Notes: generated from the letters alone by a model not told the origin. A DNA stretch of 64,000 nt from Candidatus Cloacimonas acidaminovorans str. Evry (GCF_000146065.2 NC_020449.1:744001-808000), one strand, 5' to 3'; positions 1-8,773 are shown, numbered from the stretch's first letter. Program-made: numbers and translations.

Positions 1-63
1 ATCCCTTACCTATTCTCATTTTTAATCTGCGTCATCTGCGAAATCTGCGTGTTTATCTTTTAT
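1..63. repeat. Solo repeat arm (W2 + W1 words)
   Basis: Contains the W2 word (CCTTACCTATTCTCA) followed by W1 words (ATCTGCGTCATCTGCG and a GAAATCTGCGTG end). The same word order recurs five times at 4777-5309. It sits directly downstream of the stop codon of the minus-strand propeller gene. No ORF is present. Confidence 0.8.
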
Positions 64-2538
64 TCAATCGTTGATAATAGCCAGTTTTCCCTTTTTAATA
101 TTTCCAGCATCATCTGCTACCACAAAAAAGTAAATTCCGCTACTGCATTGTTTACCTGCAGCATTTTTTCCGTCCCACTGAAAACGGCAAAGGGCATTTT
201 CTTCCAGTTTAATTACTAAAGCACCCGAACTATCATAAATTCTACATTCTGCTTTTCCCGCAGGCATATTATCCACAGGCATATTTACAATCTGCAAATA
301 GGGCTGAACAGAAGGTCTGAAAGGATTGGGAAAGGCCTTTAAATTCTGTAAAGTTGTAGGAATTTTAACCGTTCTTCCGATTTTTAAGGTATTATAACCA
401 TCCGGAGTTCCGATAATTAAATCCCCAGCAACAGGATCAAAACCCAGACAAGTTATGTAATTGGAAATTAAAGGATAATTGGGATAAAAATAATTGGTAA
501 ACCTTTCTGTATAAGGATCATACAGAGAAAGTCCGTTTTCCATACTTCCCAGCCAGATACGATTTTGGGCATCCAGAAAAATACAGGTAGGAGTAGTTCT
601 TACTGAGCCAAAAAGACGTTCCTCATTCACATAATAGAGAAGATCGTTTTCCCATAAGTTGGAAATAATGTTATATTTATATCGTTTTATCATAGTGTCA
701 TAGCGATACCAGTTAACTTCATTCCACATAAAAACACCTGTGCTGGCTGCAATCCAATGCTGTTTTCCTTCATAAGGTGTATCAATTGTAACTACTCCAT
801 AGACCACACAACTACTTAAATCTGCAGGGGGAGGAATTAGCCAATGCTCTCCTCCTGTAACAGGAAGAGAATTATGATTCCAGATAGTAAGTCCGCGATC
901 ATCATTAGTTCCAATAAAATATTTTTCTCCGTTATAATAACCATAAAGGAGATGATTAAAAACAGTATTGGGAGGCGAAAAACGAGCCACAATTTGGAAA
1001 TTCATATCCAAAACATTTACTGCGCCATCATAACACATCACCATCATTAATGAATCTCCGGCAGGATAAATACCTCCAATTGTGCTGGTGGTTAAACGAT
1101 AGGAAGGATTAGGATTATAAGCACCCCAGGATTGTGTTTCATTATTATAATAGCGGATACCATCTTTCGTGATATGCACCCAGATATTATTATCCTCATC
1201 AAAAACACTGAGACCTTTTTCCCAACCTTCAGGACTATTGGTATTATCCCAGGTGGCAAACCATTTTCTGTTCAAAGGATCAATGGCAATCCCCAAAATA
1301 TTATCCGTATGGATAGGACTGTTATGAATGTTCAAAGTAGACCAGTTGCCATCGGCTAATTTACTTACACCCATTGAACCCTTACGCACCGGAAGGTTAG
1401 AAATATAACCACTGGCAAACCACAAGTTATAGTCATTATCAGTAATAACTTGAGCAATTCTGGGAAAGCCAATTCCGGTTGGATCATAATTACTCCAATA
1501 GTTTTCTTCCTTATGATAGATACCTTCTCCCCAGCTGCAAAGATAAATTTCACCGTTCAATTCTACTATTCTACTGATTGGACTATAACCAAGTCCATTT
1601 GTTTCTTTTAAAATATGGGTATAGGTATTATTTTCTATTAAGGTTAAAAGTGAATCGCTTGTATTTGTGTAACTTAAGATTGCTTCATCCCAATCGGCAT
1701 AAGAAATCCATAATCGCGATTGTGAATCCAACAGAACTGAAGAGACATTTTTTCCGGTTAGCATATTAGACACATTATAAGTTGTCCAGGGACCGCTATC
1801 CATATCCAAAGGATGCACATAGACCTCTTTATATAAGCCAATTGCAATGTTTTCAGAATTGGCAGAAAGTTTTGGATTTCCACCACTTAGAAGAGGACTA
1901 CCAGGTCCACTAATTGTTTTCCAGGCAGAATCATTATCCAATTGCTCCAGTGGAATATAGCTAACTCCATTAGTTGTAGCCACAAAAAGAGTTCCTGTCT
2001 CGGTTAATAACATATCTACAATATTATCTCCAACCAGTCCTCCGGAAGTATTGGCAACAGTATATTGATGAAGCATCAAAGGAAAAGCAACACCTGGAAG
2101 ATAATAGAAAACGGCAAGTCCAGATGAAGTTGCCACAAGAATTGTTGATTCGTGTTCAATGATCCTGGTTACCTTTAGTGAAGGCAATCCCAATGCACTT
2201 CCCAGGTCCTGAAAGCCAAGCTGACTTAAAATTGAAATTCCATTATCCGAAGAGCCCATCCATAAACTTTCGGAAAAATCAATATAGGAAAGGGTTCTAA
2301 TATCATTAGAAACCAATCTGTTACCTTTATGGTAAATTTCTTTTTCGGTATAAACACTTAAATTATTAGAATTATCTATGGGACTAATTTTTAACACACC
2401 ACCCCAAGTAGCAACATAAAGATTATTATCCTTCATACATAAATCGTAAATATGATTTGTATTGGTAAATGTTTTCCAGTTCTGTGCAGGTAAAAAAACA
2501 CTTATCAGTAAGGTTACAAGCAGAAAAAACCTTTTCAT
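64..2538 (-). CDS. Secreted beta-propeller protein with FlgD-like C-terminal sorting domain
   Basis: 824 aa. An N-terminal signal peptide (MKRFFLLVTLLISVFLPAQ) is followed by many repeats of the two-component-regulator propeller type, recognisable as N-R-x-W-[IL/F]-[GA] blades such as NRIWLGSMENGLSLYD and NRKWFATWDN. The last ~90 residues carry a PNPF motif, a basic/hydrophobic strand pair and SSGIYFFVV, the FlgD-Ig-like or type-IX-like C-terminal sorting module. Function is unknown; export to the surface or medium is inferred. The start overlaps the end of the WecA-like gene by 4 nt (ATGA), so it is the last gene of a minus-strand operon. Why a secreted propeller follows polysaccharide genes is not evident. 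Confidence 0.85.
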   Translation of the reverse strand: MKRFFLLVTLLISVFLPAQNWKTFTNTNHIYDLCMKDNNLYVATWGGVLKISPIDNSNNLSVYTEKEIYHKGNRLVSNDIRTLSYIDFSESLWMGSSDNGISILSQLGFQDLGSALGLPSLKVTRIIEHESTILVATSSGLAVFYYLPGVAFPLMLHQYTVANTSGGLVGDNIVDMLLTETGTLFVATTNGVSYIPLEQLDNDSAWKTISGPGSPLLSGGNPKLSANSENIAIGLYKEVYVHPLDMDSGPWTTYNVSNMLTGKNVSSVLLDSQSRLWISYADWDEAILSYTNTSDSLLTLIENNTYTHILKETNGLGYSPISRIVELNGEIYLCSWGEGIYHKEENYWSNYDPTGIGFPRIAQVITDNDYNLWFASGYISNLPVRKGSMGVSKLADGNWSTLNIHNSPIHTDNILGIAIDPLNRKWFATWDNTNSPEGWEKGLSVFDEDNNIWVHITKDGIRYYNNETQSWGAYNPNPSYRLTTSTIGGIYPAGDSLMMVMCYDGAVNVLDMNFQIVARFSPPNTVFNHLLYGYYNGEKYFIGTNDDRGLTIWNHNSLPVTGGEHWLIPPPADLSSCVVYGVVTIDTPYEGKQHWIAASTGVFMWNEVNWYRYDTMIKRYKYNIISNLWENDLLYYVNEERLFGSVRTTPTCIFLDAQNRIWLGSMENGLSLYDPYTERFTNYFYPNYPLISNYITCLGFDPVAGDLIIGTPDGYNTLKIGRTVKIPTTLQNLKAFPNPFRPSVQPYLQIVNMPVDNMPAGKAECRIYDSSGALVIKLEENALCRFQWDGKNAAGKQCSSGIYFFVVADDAGNIKKGKLAIIND

Positions 2539-3581
2539 TTTTTTCGCTCCTGTCGCATAATTAAATAGGCAATTACTACCATCAACGCAAAAAGCCCTAA
2601 AAGTAAGGAAAAAACAATCTTTTTGGAGGAAAAAGAAAAGCCAATGGCAATAAGTCCAAAAAGCAAGGTTACTAAATATATTATAATCGCAATTGCTCTT
2701 TGAGAAAAACCAATATCCAACATCGTATGATGAATATGCTCTTTATCGGAATGAAACATATCCCTATAATGCAGACGCCGAAAAACAGCCAAAACAAAAT
2801 CAATTAGAGGCACAGCCATAACTGCTAAAGGAACCATCAGGGTGATAGAAGTTATTCCCTTATATTGGGAAGTTCCGGCAGTGGAAATTGCAGCTATATT
2901 CAACCCGATAAATAAAGCACCGGTTTCACCCATAAATATCTTTGCTGGATAAAAATTATAGCGCAAGAAAGCTAAATTTCCTGCCAGCAAAAAAGAAGAA
3001 ATGGTGATTACCAGTTCATTCTGTTCCTTGATACCGATTACGATTAAAACGGCACTAACAATAATCGTTATGCCACAAGCCAAACCATCCAGACCGTCTA
3101 TAAAATTGATCGCATTGATTACTATTAAATACCACAAAACGGTTACAGGAAAAGATAACCAACCCAAAATAAAATGTTCTCCGAATGGATTGGTCAGATA
3201 CAAAACCCGGTAACCAAACAAATACATAATAACGCCTAAGCAAATCTGCCACACGAGCTTATAAGGAGGAGGACTTTCAAAACGATCGTCCCAAACCCCG
3301 AAACATAATGCCAGAAATCCTACTCCGGAAAGTTCTAAAAGCATTTTACCCATCTCTGTATTTCCACTAAACAAACCAAAAGTTGCCTGGGCTAAAATAA
3401 TTGGCAAAGCAAAACATAAGCCCCCTGCTTCTGGAATCGGTATTTTATGAATTTTGCGCTCACTTGGATAGGCAATGAGCTTCAGTTTTTTAGAAATTTT
3501 CCAATTCAGCGGAAAAAGCAAATGGGTGCAAAGGTGAATCAACACCGCTTCAATTATTATCAGTAAGTATATATTTATCAT
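2535..3581 (-). CDS. WecA/MraY-family undecaprenyl-phosphate phosphoglycosyltransferase
   Basis: 348 aa integral membrane protein with about ten hydrophobic segments. Family motifs are all visible: WDDRFE after the third segment, the NAINFIDGLDGLA aspartate motif (Mg and catalysis), MGETGALFIG (the MGDxGS position, with Glu for Asp) and the cytoplasmic HIHHTMLDIG histidine loop typical of WecA/TagO/WbpL rather than MraY. The family transfers a HexNAc-1-phosphate from a UDP-sugar to undecaprenyl phosphate, starting a polysaccharide repeat unit at the inner membrane. The upstream GT ends 12 nt before its start and the propeller gene overlaps its end. A second, unrelated initiating enzyme lies at 56582-58180. 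The exact sugar cannot be read from sequence. Confidence 0.9.
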   Translation of the reverse strand: MINIYLLIIIEAVLIHLCTHLLFPLNWKISKKLKLIAYPSERKIHKIPIPEAGGLCFALPIILAQATFGLFSGNTEMGKMLLELSGVGFLALCFGVWDDRFESPPPYKLVWQICLGVIMYLFGYRVLYLTNPFGEHFILGWLSFPVTVLWYLIVINAINFIDGLDGLACGITIIVSAVLIVIGIKEQNELVITISSFLLAGNLAFLRYNFYPAKIFMGETGALFIGLNIAAISTAGTSQYKGITSITLMVPLAVMAVPLIDFVLAVFRRLHYRDMFHSDKEHIHHTMLDIGFSQRAIAIIIYLVTLLFGLIAIGFSFSSKKIVFSLLLGLFALMVVIAYLIMRQERKK

Positions 3582-3593
3582 TATGCTGCTCTG

Positions 3594-4709
3594 TTATTTT
3601 GCTGATAGATAAAGTTCTCTGTAAGCATTAACCATCCTCTCATAAGAACAAATTGCGGCTATCTTTTTTGCCGCTTTTTTGCCTTTCTGATAAGGCATTT
3701 CAAAATCACTTGCTATTTCCCTGAAGGTCTGAATCAAATTAGCACTATCATCTAAAGGAACAATATAACCTGTTTCACTATCTACCAATTCTGAAAGAGA
3801 AGGCAGGTCTGAAACAATTACTGCCAGCCCTGAATGCATTGTTTCAATGATACTAAAAGGCATCGCTTCCCAACGGGAATATAAAATAAAGACATTGAAA
3901 ACTTTCAACCAAGGCAAAACATCTTTATCCCAACCCGGAAGTATAATGCGTTCTTCCAAACCGTAACTGTGAACGATTGCCTTACAAAGGTCAAAATATT
4001 CACCCTCACCCAGATAGATGAATTTTAATTTTGGCTCCTGCAAACAGGCATTACACGAAGCAGTTATTAAATTGATCACATTTTTTTGGAGACAAAAACG
4101 CAAAGTAGAACCAATAATAATTTCTTTCTCCGGTTTTTTGCGGTTTTGGGCAATTTCCTGTAAAGCAGAAGCTAATGTTGGAGGAAGTGCATTGTAAATA
4201 GTGATTGCTTTTTCCGGCTTGATTAAACCCATTTTTAAGGATTTTAGCCGATCGGAATTATTCACAAAAACATTGTAATCACCCAATCGGTTGCCTATCT
4301 TTTCCAAAGTGGTAAAAAACTTGTAGGTAACCGGCTTTTGATGCTCCAGAAAAGGAAAAGTATGTGTGGTATGAATAATTAAAGGAACTTTACCTAAACG
4401 AGCAGCTAAACGACCTAATAATCCAGGTTTGGAAGCATTGGTATGCACAATATCAAAATGGTGCTTTTTAATTAAGTAAAGCAAGTGGAAAAAGGTAAAG
4501 ATGTCCCAAACACATATCTGATGACGAAAAGTGGGTAAGGGTAAATAACGATAACCCCTAACTTTTATTTCGTCCACAAATTCTCCACCTGGTTTGCAGG
4601 CAATCCAGATTTCAAATTCATTTCTATCCAAGCCATCCAAAAGATGCAAAGAAAATCTCTGCACCCCAGATAGTATTGGTAGTAACTGTATATGTAACAC
4701 CTTTTTCAT
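3594..4709 (-). CDS. GT4-type glycosyltransferase
   Basis: 371 aa, two Rossmann-like halves of GT-B fold. The N-terminal half has an acceptor loop (PILSGVQRFSLHLL, comparable to the GGxE/xxR region of GT4 enzymes). The C-terminal half has the donor-binding region FILYSRWEAMPFSIIE, with the E-x7-E type glutamates, followed by HSGLAVIVSDLPSLSE. It probably adds one sugar to the lipid-linked unit started by the adjacent WecA-like enzyme, cytoplasmic side. It is the first gene of the three-gene minus-strand operon; its upstream side is the composite repeat. Donor and linkage are unknown. Confidence 0.88.
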   Translation of the reverse strand: MKKVLHIQLLPILSGVQRFSLHLLDGLDRNEFEIWIACKPGGEFVDEIKVRGYRYLPLPTFRHQICVWDIFTFFHLLYLIKKHHFDIVHTNASKPGLLGRLAARLGKVPLIIHTTHTFPFLEHQKPVTYKFFTTLEKIGNRLGDYNVFVNNSDRLKSLKMGLIKPEKAITIYNALPPTLASALQEIAQNRKKPEKEIIIGSTLRFCLQKNVINLITASCNACLQEPKLKFIYLGEGEYFDLCKAIVHSYGLEERIILPGWDKDVLPWLKVFNVFILYSRWEAMPFSIIETMHSGLAVIVSDLPSLSELVDSETGYIVPLDDSANLIQTFREIASDFEMPYQKGKKAAKKIAAICSYERMVNAYRELYLSAK

Positions 4710-4733
4710 CTTTTAATCCTTGGAAGACGATTT

Positions 4734-4768
4734 CCCCGTCGTTATTATCTGTCGTTCCTCCAGAACTT
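4734..4768. repeat. REP-like remnant
   Basis: CGTCGTTATTATCTGTCG followed by TTCCTCCAGAACTT matches, with few changes, the end of the REP copy at 61116-61160 (CGTTGTTAGTACCTGTCG then TTCCTACAGAACTT). The hairpin half of the REP is missing. It is therefore an eroded copy of the family linked to the transposase at 58663. Confidence 0.55.
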
Positions 4769-4776
4769 ATATTCTA

Positions 4777-5309
4777 AATCCTGTAAATCTCTTTCATCCT
4801 GTTCATCCCCTACCTATTATCTCTCTGCCCTAAGCTCTCTGCCCTCTGCCCAAATCATCCTGTTCATCCCCTACCTATTCTCATTTTTAATCTGCGCCAT
4901 CTGCGAAATCTGCGTGAACTCCTTTTTTTCTCTCTGCCCTAAGCTCTCTGCCCTCTGCCCAAATCATCCTGTTCATCCCATACCTATTCTCATATTTTAT
5001 CTGCGTTATCAGCGAAATCTGCGTGAACCCTTTCTCAATCTCTAAAATCCTTTTCATCCTGTTCATCCCCTACCTATTCTCATTTTTAATCTGCGTCATC
5101 TGCGAAATCTGCGTGAACCCCTTTTTTTCTCTCTGCCCTCTGCCCAAATCATCCTGTTCATTTCCTATCTATTCTCATTTTTAATCTGCGCCATCTGCGA
5201 AATCTGCGTGAACTCCTTTTTTTCTCTCTGCCCTCTGCCCAAATCATCCTGTTCATTTCCTATCTATTCTCATTTTTAATCTGCGCCATCTGCGAAATCT
5301 GCGTGAACC
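4777..5309. repeat. Five-copy tandem composite repeat (W3-W2-W1)
   Basis: Five direct copies of a composite end (GCGTGAAC) near 4919, 5029, 5119, 5213 and 5309, so the period is about 90-110 bp. Each contains W3 (TCTCTGCCCT repeats, variable number), W2 (ATCCTGTTCATCCC then TACCTATTCTCA) and W1 (ATCTGCGCCATCTGCG, GAAATCTGCGTGAAC). Within each word there is a short internal periodicity of about 7-12 nt. There is no ORF of note and no spacer diversity, so it is not CRISPR. It fills the whole gap between two minus-strand genes. Confidence 0.9.
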
Positions 5310-5311
5310 CT

Positions 5312-6976
5312 TCATTTTCCTTCCAACACTATCACCGCTATAGAATCCGCTTTAATATTAGAGAACTGTATCTGATTCCCTTTCACTTTTGCCGGCATTT
5401 CAGCCACCTCTTTAATTTTCGGATTTCCCAATAAAAACAGCGTAAAATTATCCAAATCATCCGGAAACATCAGTCCAATCTGATCTTCGCTTTCATTAAT
5501 CGTTACCCGATTTCGTTTTTCCCACCAGTCAACTAATTCCCCTGCCGTAGTCAGATAAGTATTACTACTTTTAATCAGTGCCAGTAAATAAGGATAAAGT
5601 TTATTCATATAGCTGATATTGCTGAAGCTGGCAATCGTAAAATCAGTGCTGAAGATACTATGAGTGCGCAAAGCATTTTGGAAGAACTTTTTCAGTTGGT
5701 GTTTAGCATCTTCCAGTTGCAGATAGTTATGTTTATTAATCTTCAAATATTCATCACGATAAATTGTAGGCAGTTCCCAATAATCCATTTTTGTTCCATT
5801 TACCCAAGGTTGCCAAGGTAAGGACATTCCGTTTTTGTATCCGGGAAGTGATTGAAACGCTGTGCTCTGGCTAAAAACAGGAGATATTTTGTTCTGCAAT
5901 TCACGGATAGTATTATTGCTTTTATAGTTCAGTTGACGAATTCCCAGTTTTTCTTTACCCAACAGATGCAGGAGAATTTGTTTGCGGGTTAAATAATCGT
6001 CCTGCGTAAGTTTATCTGCAGTTGCCAATAGACCTATATCATTTCCGTTATGCAAAATTTTCTGAATTTCTTCCTGCAGATCAGGGTCCTCCAAAGAATA
6101 ATCAATTTCCTCATTTGCTTCAGTAGCCAGAAAATAAGTGCTGCGGCAATTGGAATCTTTTTCATATTTCAGAAATTCGTCAAAGTTCCAGTTAAGTTCA
6201 TAGTTGGTAAATAGATACTGAATTTTTCCAGTTAAAGTATGTGCCAGTTGTTTCCAGCGAAAAGTAAAAAACATTGCCAAATCATCAGGAATGGAAAGAA
6301 TTAAAGATGAGGCATCCCACTTTTGCAAATCGTCAATACTATGTGAAAGAAGAACGGCTGCTTGCTGAGCAAGGGGCCAATATAGCTTTTGCACAATGCA
6401 GTTATTTTTAGCTCGGCAGTGTTCTTTAATCAATGAATCCATCAGCCACAACAAATTATCCACAATAGGGGTTTCCCGATAATTATAAAAGGCACTTGCA
6501 CTATCAGGATAAAAGCCCTTTTCCATTGAACCGGCATCACTACTTTCTTCCAGATTGCTTAAGTGCAAAAAGAGATTGCCAACCAAATCAAAATTGATCT
6601 TTCCACCACTGATGTCACTTTCGGTATAATTTTCCGCAGGATATTCAAATTTGCGGTTGGACACAACAGGCGTAATGTTCAGCAATTTTATTTCCCGCAT
6701 ACATCTTCTTAAACGGTCTGCACTATATGCTTTAGCATCAAAGAAATCCGGATCACAAGGAATGAAAAAAGTGATATAATGCTTTGCCAAACTTTTTAGC
6801 TCTTCAGGAGTTGGCTCTGTATAACCATATACCAGCAAAATATCATTTGCTTTCAAATCTTCCAGTTCTTCCAGAAAACGAAAGTTATAACCCAGGGTCT
6901 GGAAAATAAAGCCAAACACATATTTTATTTCCCTTGTCCAACGAGTCACTTTACTGTCTATTACTATTGAAATCAT
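5312..6976 (-). CDS. Degenerate polysaccharide deacetylase-like protein
   Basis: 554 aa. The region from about residue 205 resembles the NodB/CE4-like domain of large polysaccharide deacetylases, preceded by an extra N-terminal domain. The motif-1 position reads LLSHSIDDLQKW (family T-H-D-V-D), then CRSTYFLA. The zinc-histidine position reads DIGLLATADK instead of E-I-G-x-H, and the G-x-R-Q-H region reads LGIRQLNYKS. The usual zinc-ligand histidines are therefore missing and the protein is probably not a deacetylase in the classical sense. It is cytoplasmic or peripheral, with no signal peptide. The long intact frame argues against simple decay. The W1 array begins right after its stop. Confidence 0.6.
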   Translation of the reverse strand: MISIVIDSKVTRWTREIKYVFGFIFQTLGYNFRFLEELEDLKANDILLVYGYTEPTPEELKSLAKHYITFFIPCDPDFFDAKAYSADRLRRCMREIKLLNITPVVSNRKFEYPAENYTESDISGGKINFDLVGNLFLHLSNLEESSDAGSMEKGFYPDSASAFYNYRETPIVDNLLWLMDSLIKEHCRAKNNCIVQKLYWPLAQQAAVLLSHSIDDLQKWDASSLILSIPDDLAMFFTFRWKQLAHTLTGKIQYLFTNYELNWNFDEFLKYEKDSNCRSTYFLATEANEEIDYSLEDPDLQEEIQKILHNGNDIGLLATADKLTQDDYLTRKQILLHLLGKEKLGIRQLNYKSNNTIRELQNKISPVFSQSTAFQSLPGYKNGMSLPWQPWVNGTKMDYWELPTIYRDEYLKINKHNYLQLEDAKHQLKKFFQNALRTHSIFSTDFTIASFSNISYMNKLYPYLLALIKSSNTYLTTAGELVDWWEKRNRVTINESEDQIGLMFPDDLDNFTLFLLGNPKIKEVAEMPAKVKGNQIQFSNIKADSIAVIVLEGK

Positions 6977-7004
6977 CTTCTCTATTTACCATTATTACTT
7001 TTTA

Positions 7005-7232
7005 TACCTTTTTCTTACTACCCTAATCTGCGTCAAGCTAAATCCTTTTTTGCCCTCAGCCCTCAGCTCTCTGCCTTCAGCCCTCATCCCTCACCCCTCA
7101 TTTTTTTTTAATCTGTGTAAATCCGCTTAATCCAGTTATCTGTGTTCCATTATTTTTTATCCCCAAAATCCCTTTCCTCCTGTTCATCCCAGACCTATTA
7201 TATTTTTTTCTTTGCGTAATCGGCAAAATCTG
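7005..7232. repeat. Degenerate W3/W1/W2 repeat chain
   Basis: A looser version of the composite array: AATCTGCGTCAAGCTAAATC, a run of GCCCTCAGCCCTCAGCTCTC-type words, ATCTGTGTAAATCCGC, then CTCCTGTTCATCCCAGACC and a terminal GGCAAAATCTGCGTGAGC. It has no convincing gene. Confidence 0.75.
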
Positions 7233-7793
7233 CGTGAGCTATAGATATTTTTCCACAACCCTAACCCCTTATCTTTTCACCTGTTACCTCCTTTCTCGCT
7301 TTATCTATCTTGCCTCTATCTACTTTTACCTGCAAAAAATGATTGACAACCCAAACCCGATTTTCAACAGTGCGCTCAATTATGAAAATTATAAACGAGA
7401 GTATTATAAAACTATGGCTTTCATACCGATAAAATACTGGACAGTAAAGAACTTTAACCCTAAACCCATTGACTTCTCAGTTACCCTTTTAACGGGTGAT
7501 TTGGAAGTCAATTTTTATATTTGTACTGTTTTTTGTCCTCCTGCTTCTGTTTTTTGTCATTCCGCACTTCCTGCGGAATCCATTCCTTATTAAAATATAA
7601 TACTCTAACAGCCATATTATCAATGTCTTATGTAGCATAGAATGCATAAGCCACGGGGCGAAGCTATAATCAGTGCTGGAGTTCAAAGTTCAAAGTGCAG
7701 GAGTTAAAAAGTAATTATAGAAGCATATATTAACTTGTAACGATTTTTTTAAGAGCAAATGTTAATTTCATTTATGGAGAATAGAGAGTAAAT
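7233..7793. other. Intergenic region with two small repeats
   Basis: No convincing gene. A small palindrome lies at 7556-7582 (GTCATTCCGCACTTCCTGCG then GAATCC), a relative of the ones at 27546-27570 and 63400-63425. A W4 word pair lies at 7675-7707 (GGAGTTCAAAGTTCAAAGTG). A 119-codon frame from GTG 7234 has no start signals or family resemblance and was not accepted. Confidence 0.6.
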
Positions 7794-7907
7794 ATGAAAC
7801 AAAAAACTGCATTAATTACTGGAATTACTGGTCAAGATGGATCATATTTAGCTGAAGAAGAAATAATACTTGCCTATATAGCTGTCGTGCAGATGAAGTG
7901 CTGTTGA
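7794..7907 (+). pseudogene. Fragment of gmd (GDP-mannose 4,6-dehydratase), 5' end only
   Basis: ATG 7794 with GGAG upstream (7777-7780) opens a frame reading MKQKTALITGITGQDGSYLA, which is the N-terminus and NAD-binding TGxTGQDGxYL motif of GDP-mannose 4,6-dehydratases. After about 22 codons the resemblance stops and the frame ends at 7905-7907. It is a relic of a deleted or replaced dehydratase gene, marking an old recombination edge of the sugar-nucleotide cluster. The rest of gmd is not present in the window. Confidence 0.75.
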
Positions 7908-8133
7908 TTGGCTTTTTTCCTGTTTGTGCCATTTCAATTGCACCGTATGTTACTTTGCTATATATGCAAGAAGTAAAACCCCAATTTTCTGATTTTAATT
8001 TCTTTTAATTATCCCTATAGAATTATCAGCTAAGCTCAAAATAAATATTTTTTTAACGATTGTATCTGTTTGTGTTTAAGGAAGTTGGTAATTTTTTTGG
8101 CTAATTGTAACTACTTATCCCAAAAATATTTCT
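7908..8133. other. Intergenic, nothing recognised
   Basis: AT-rich sequence between the gmd fragment and the hairpin leader of the 148-aa gene. I see no gene, repeat word or clear promoter in it. Confidence 0.5.
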
Positions 8134-8237
8134 CATTTTTGTCACCGCTATCTCATTTTGTCATTCCTAATATAAGTGAAGGGTCAAAAAAAAATAAATG
8201 ATCCGACCCTTAATAAAAATATAGGAGTGACAAAATG
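8134..8237 (+). promoter_or_regulatory. RBS-occluding two-tier hairpin leader, copy 1
   Basis: The outer stem pairs 8154-8168 (CATTTTGTCATTCCT) with 8223-8237 (AGGAGTGACAAAATG): 15 bp with one G-U, burying the Shine-Dalgarno AGGAG and the start codon. The inner stem pairs 8179-8185 (AAGGGTC) with 8205-8211 (GACCCTT). A second left-arm-like sequence, CATTTTTGTCACC, lies just upstream at 8134-8146 and could pair alternatively. The homologous gene at 26987 has the same arrangement with a different inner-stem sequence. Such a leader would keep translation off unless opened. Pairing was found by eye; no folding energy was calculated. Confidence 0.7.
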
Positions 8238-8681
8238 AAAGCAACAGTAAAACTTGCTTTGCCCGGTTATACCGGAAATATGGATGATGTGGTAATCTAC
8301 TATAATTCCAAGCTGAATAAGTTGATTGCCAGGAAAAAGGGAAAATCTGATTTTGTTCCCGACAATACTATTACCAAAGAGATTTATGCTTTTGCCCGGC
8401 GGATTAACTTGTCTGCTGACTACAAGAAGGATTGTGACAAGTATATCAATGCTTACAATTCCAAAAATCGGCGCAATGGAAAAGCGATGAGTTCCTGGCC
8501 CTCTGTCTGGATGAAAGTAATGAGAGCACAAAAGAAACTTTTACCCGAACTTGACTTGAATACCTTAACAAGGGAACAAGCTATTGAAGCTAATTTGGGT
8601 TGTATATCAATTGCCAAAGCTGTAGAAGCTGGCTTTCTGGAAAATGTTCCAGGACACCAAAAACTAACTAACCTGATTTAA
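8235..8681 (+). CDS. Unknown basic 148-aa protein, copy 1
   Basis: Not recognised. 148 aa, basic, no signal peptide or membrane segment. It is roughly half identical, without gaps, to the protein at 26987-27433. Conserved blocks are LPGxTGNMDDVVIYYNS at the N-terminus, NRxNRR near residues 75-80, MSxWPxVxMKVMRA, and LDLxTLTRE. AGGAG is 5-6 nt before the ATG but lies inside a 15-bp stem. The repeat block of the four-helix-bundle gene follows its stop directly. High conservation of the N-terminus and the basic NRxNRR patch would fit a nucleic-acid-binding protein, perhaps acting on its own leader, but that is speculation. Confidence 0.85.
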   Translation: MKATVKLALPGYTGNMDDVVIYYNSKLNKLIARKKGKSDFVPDNTITKEIYAFARRINLSADYKKDCDKYINAYNSKNRRNGKAMSSWPSVWMKVMRAQKKLLPELDLNTLTREQAIEANLGCISIAKAVEAGFLENVPGHQKLTNLI

Positions 8682-8690
8682 AGTACAGAA

Positions 8691-8770
8691 GTGCGGGAGT
8701 TCAAAGTTCAAAGTGTGGGAGTTCAAAGTTCAAAGTGCGGGAGTTCAAAGTGCGTGGGTGCAGGAGTTGA
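8691..8770. repeat. W4 inverted-repeat arm, left of four-helix-bundle gene
   Basis: Repeated words GTGCGGGAGTTCAAAGTTCA / AAGTGTGGGAGTTCAAAG in direct orientation. The reverse complement of the same words is found at 9149-9199, so the gene at 8774 lies between two complementary arms. The arm also supplies the AGGAG just before the GTG start. Confidence 0.85.
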
Positions 8771-8773
8771 AGG

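Noticed and set aside
4777-5309. Tandem array that could be mistaken for CRISPR
   Set aside because: The whole ~100-bp unit is repeated; there are no unique spacers of constant length, and no cas genes are in the window.
7234-7593. 119-codon plus-strand frame in the repeat-rich gap
   Set aside because: GTG start inside a repeat word, no SD, no family resemblance, and it runs through the small palindrome; more likely noncoding.
8184-8531. 115-codon minus-strand frame over the 148-aa gene
   Set aside because: It is antisense to a clearly conserved gene and has no homologous counterpart over the second copy at 26987.
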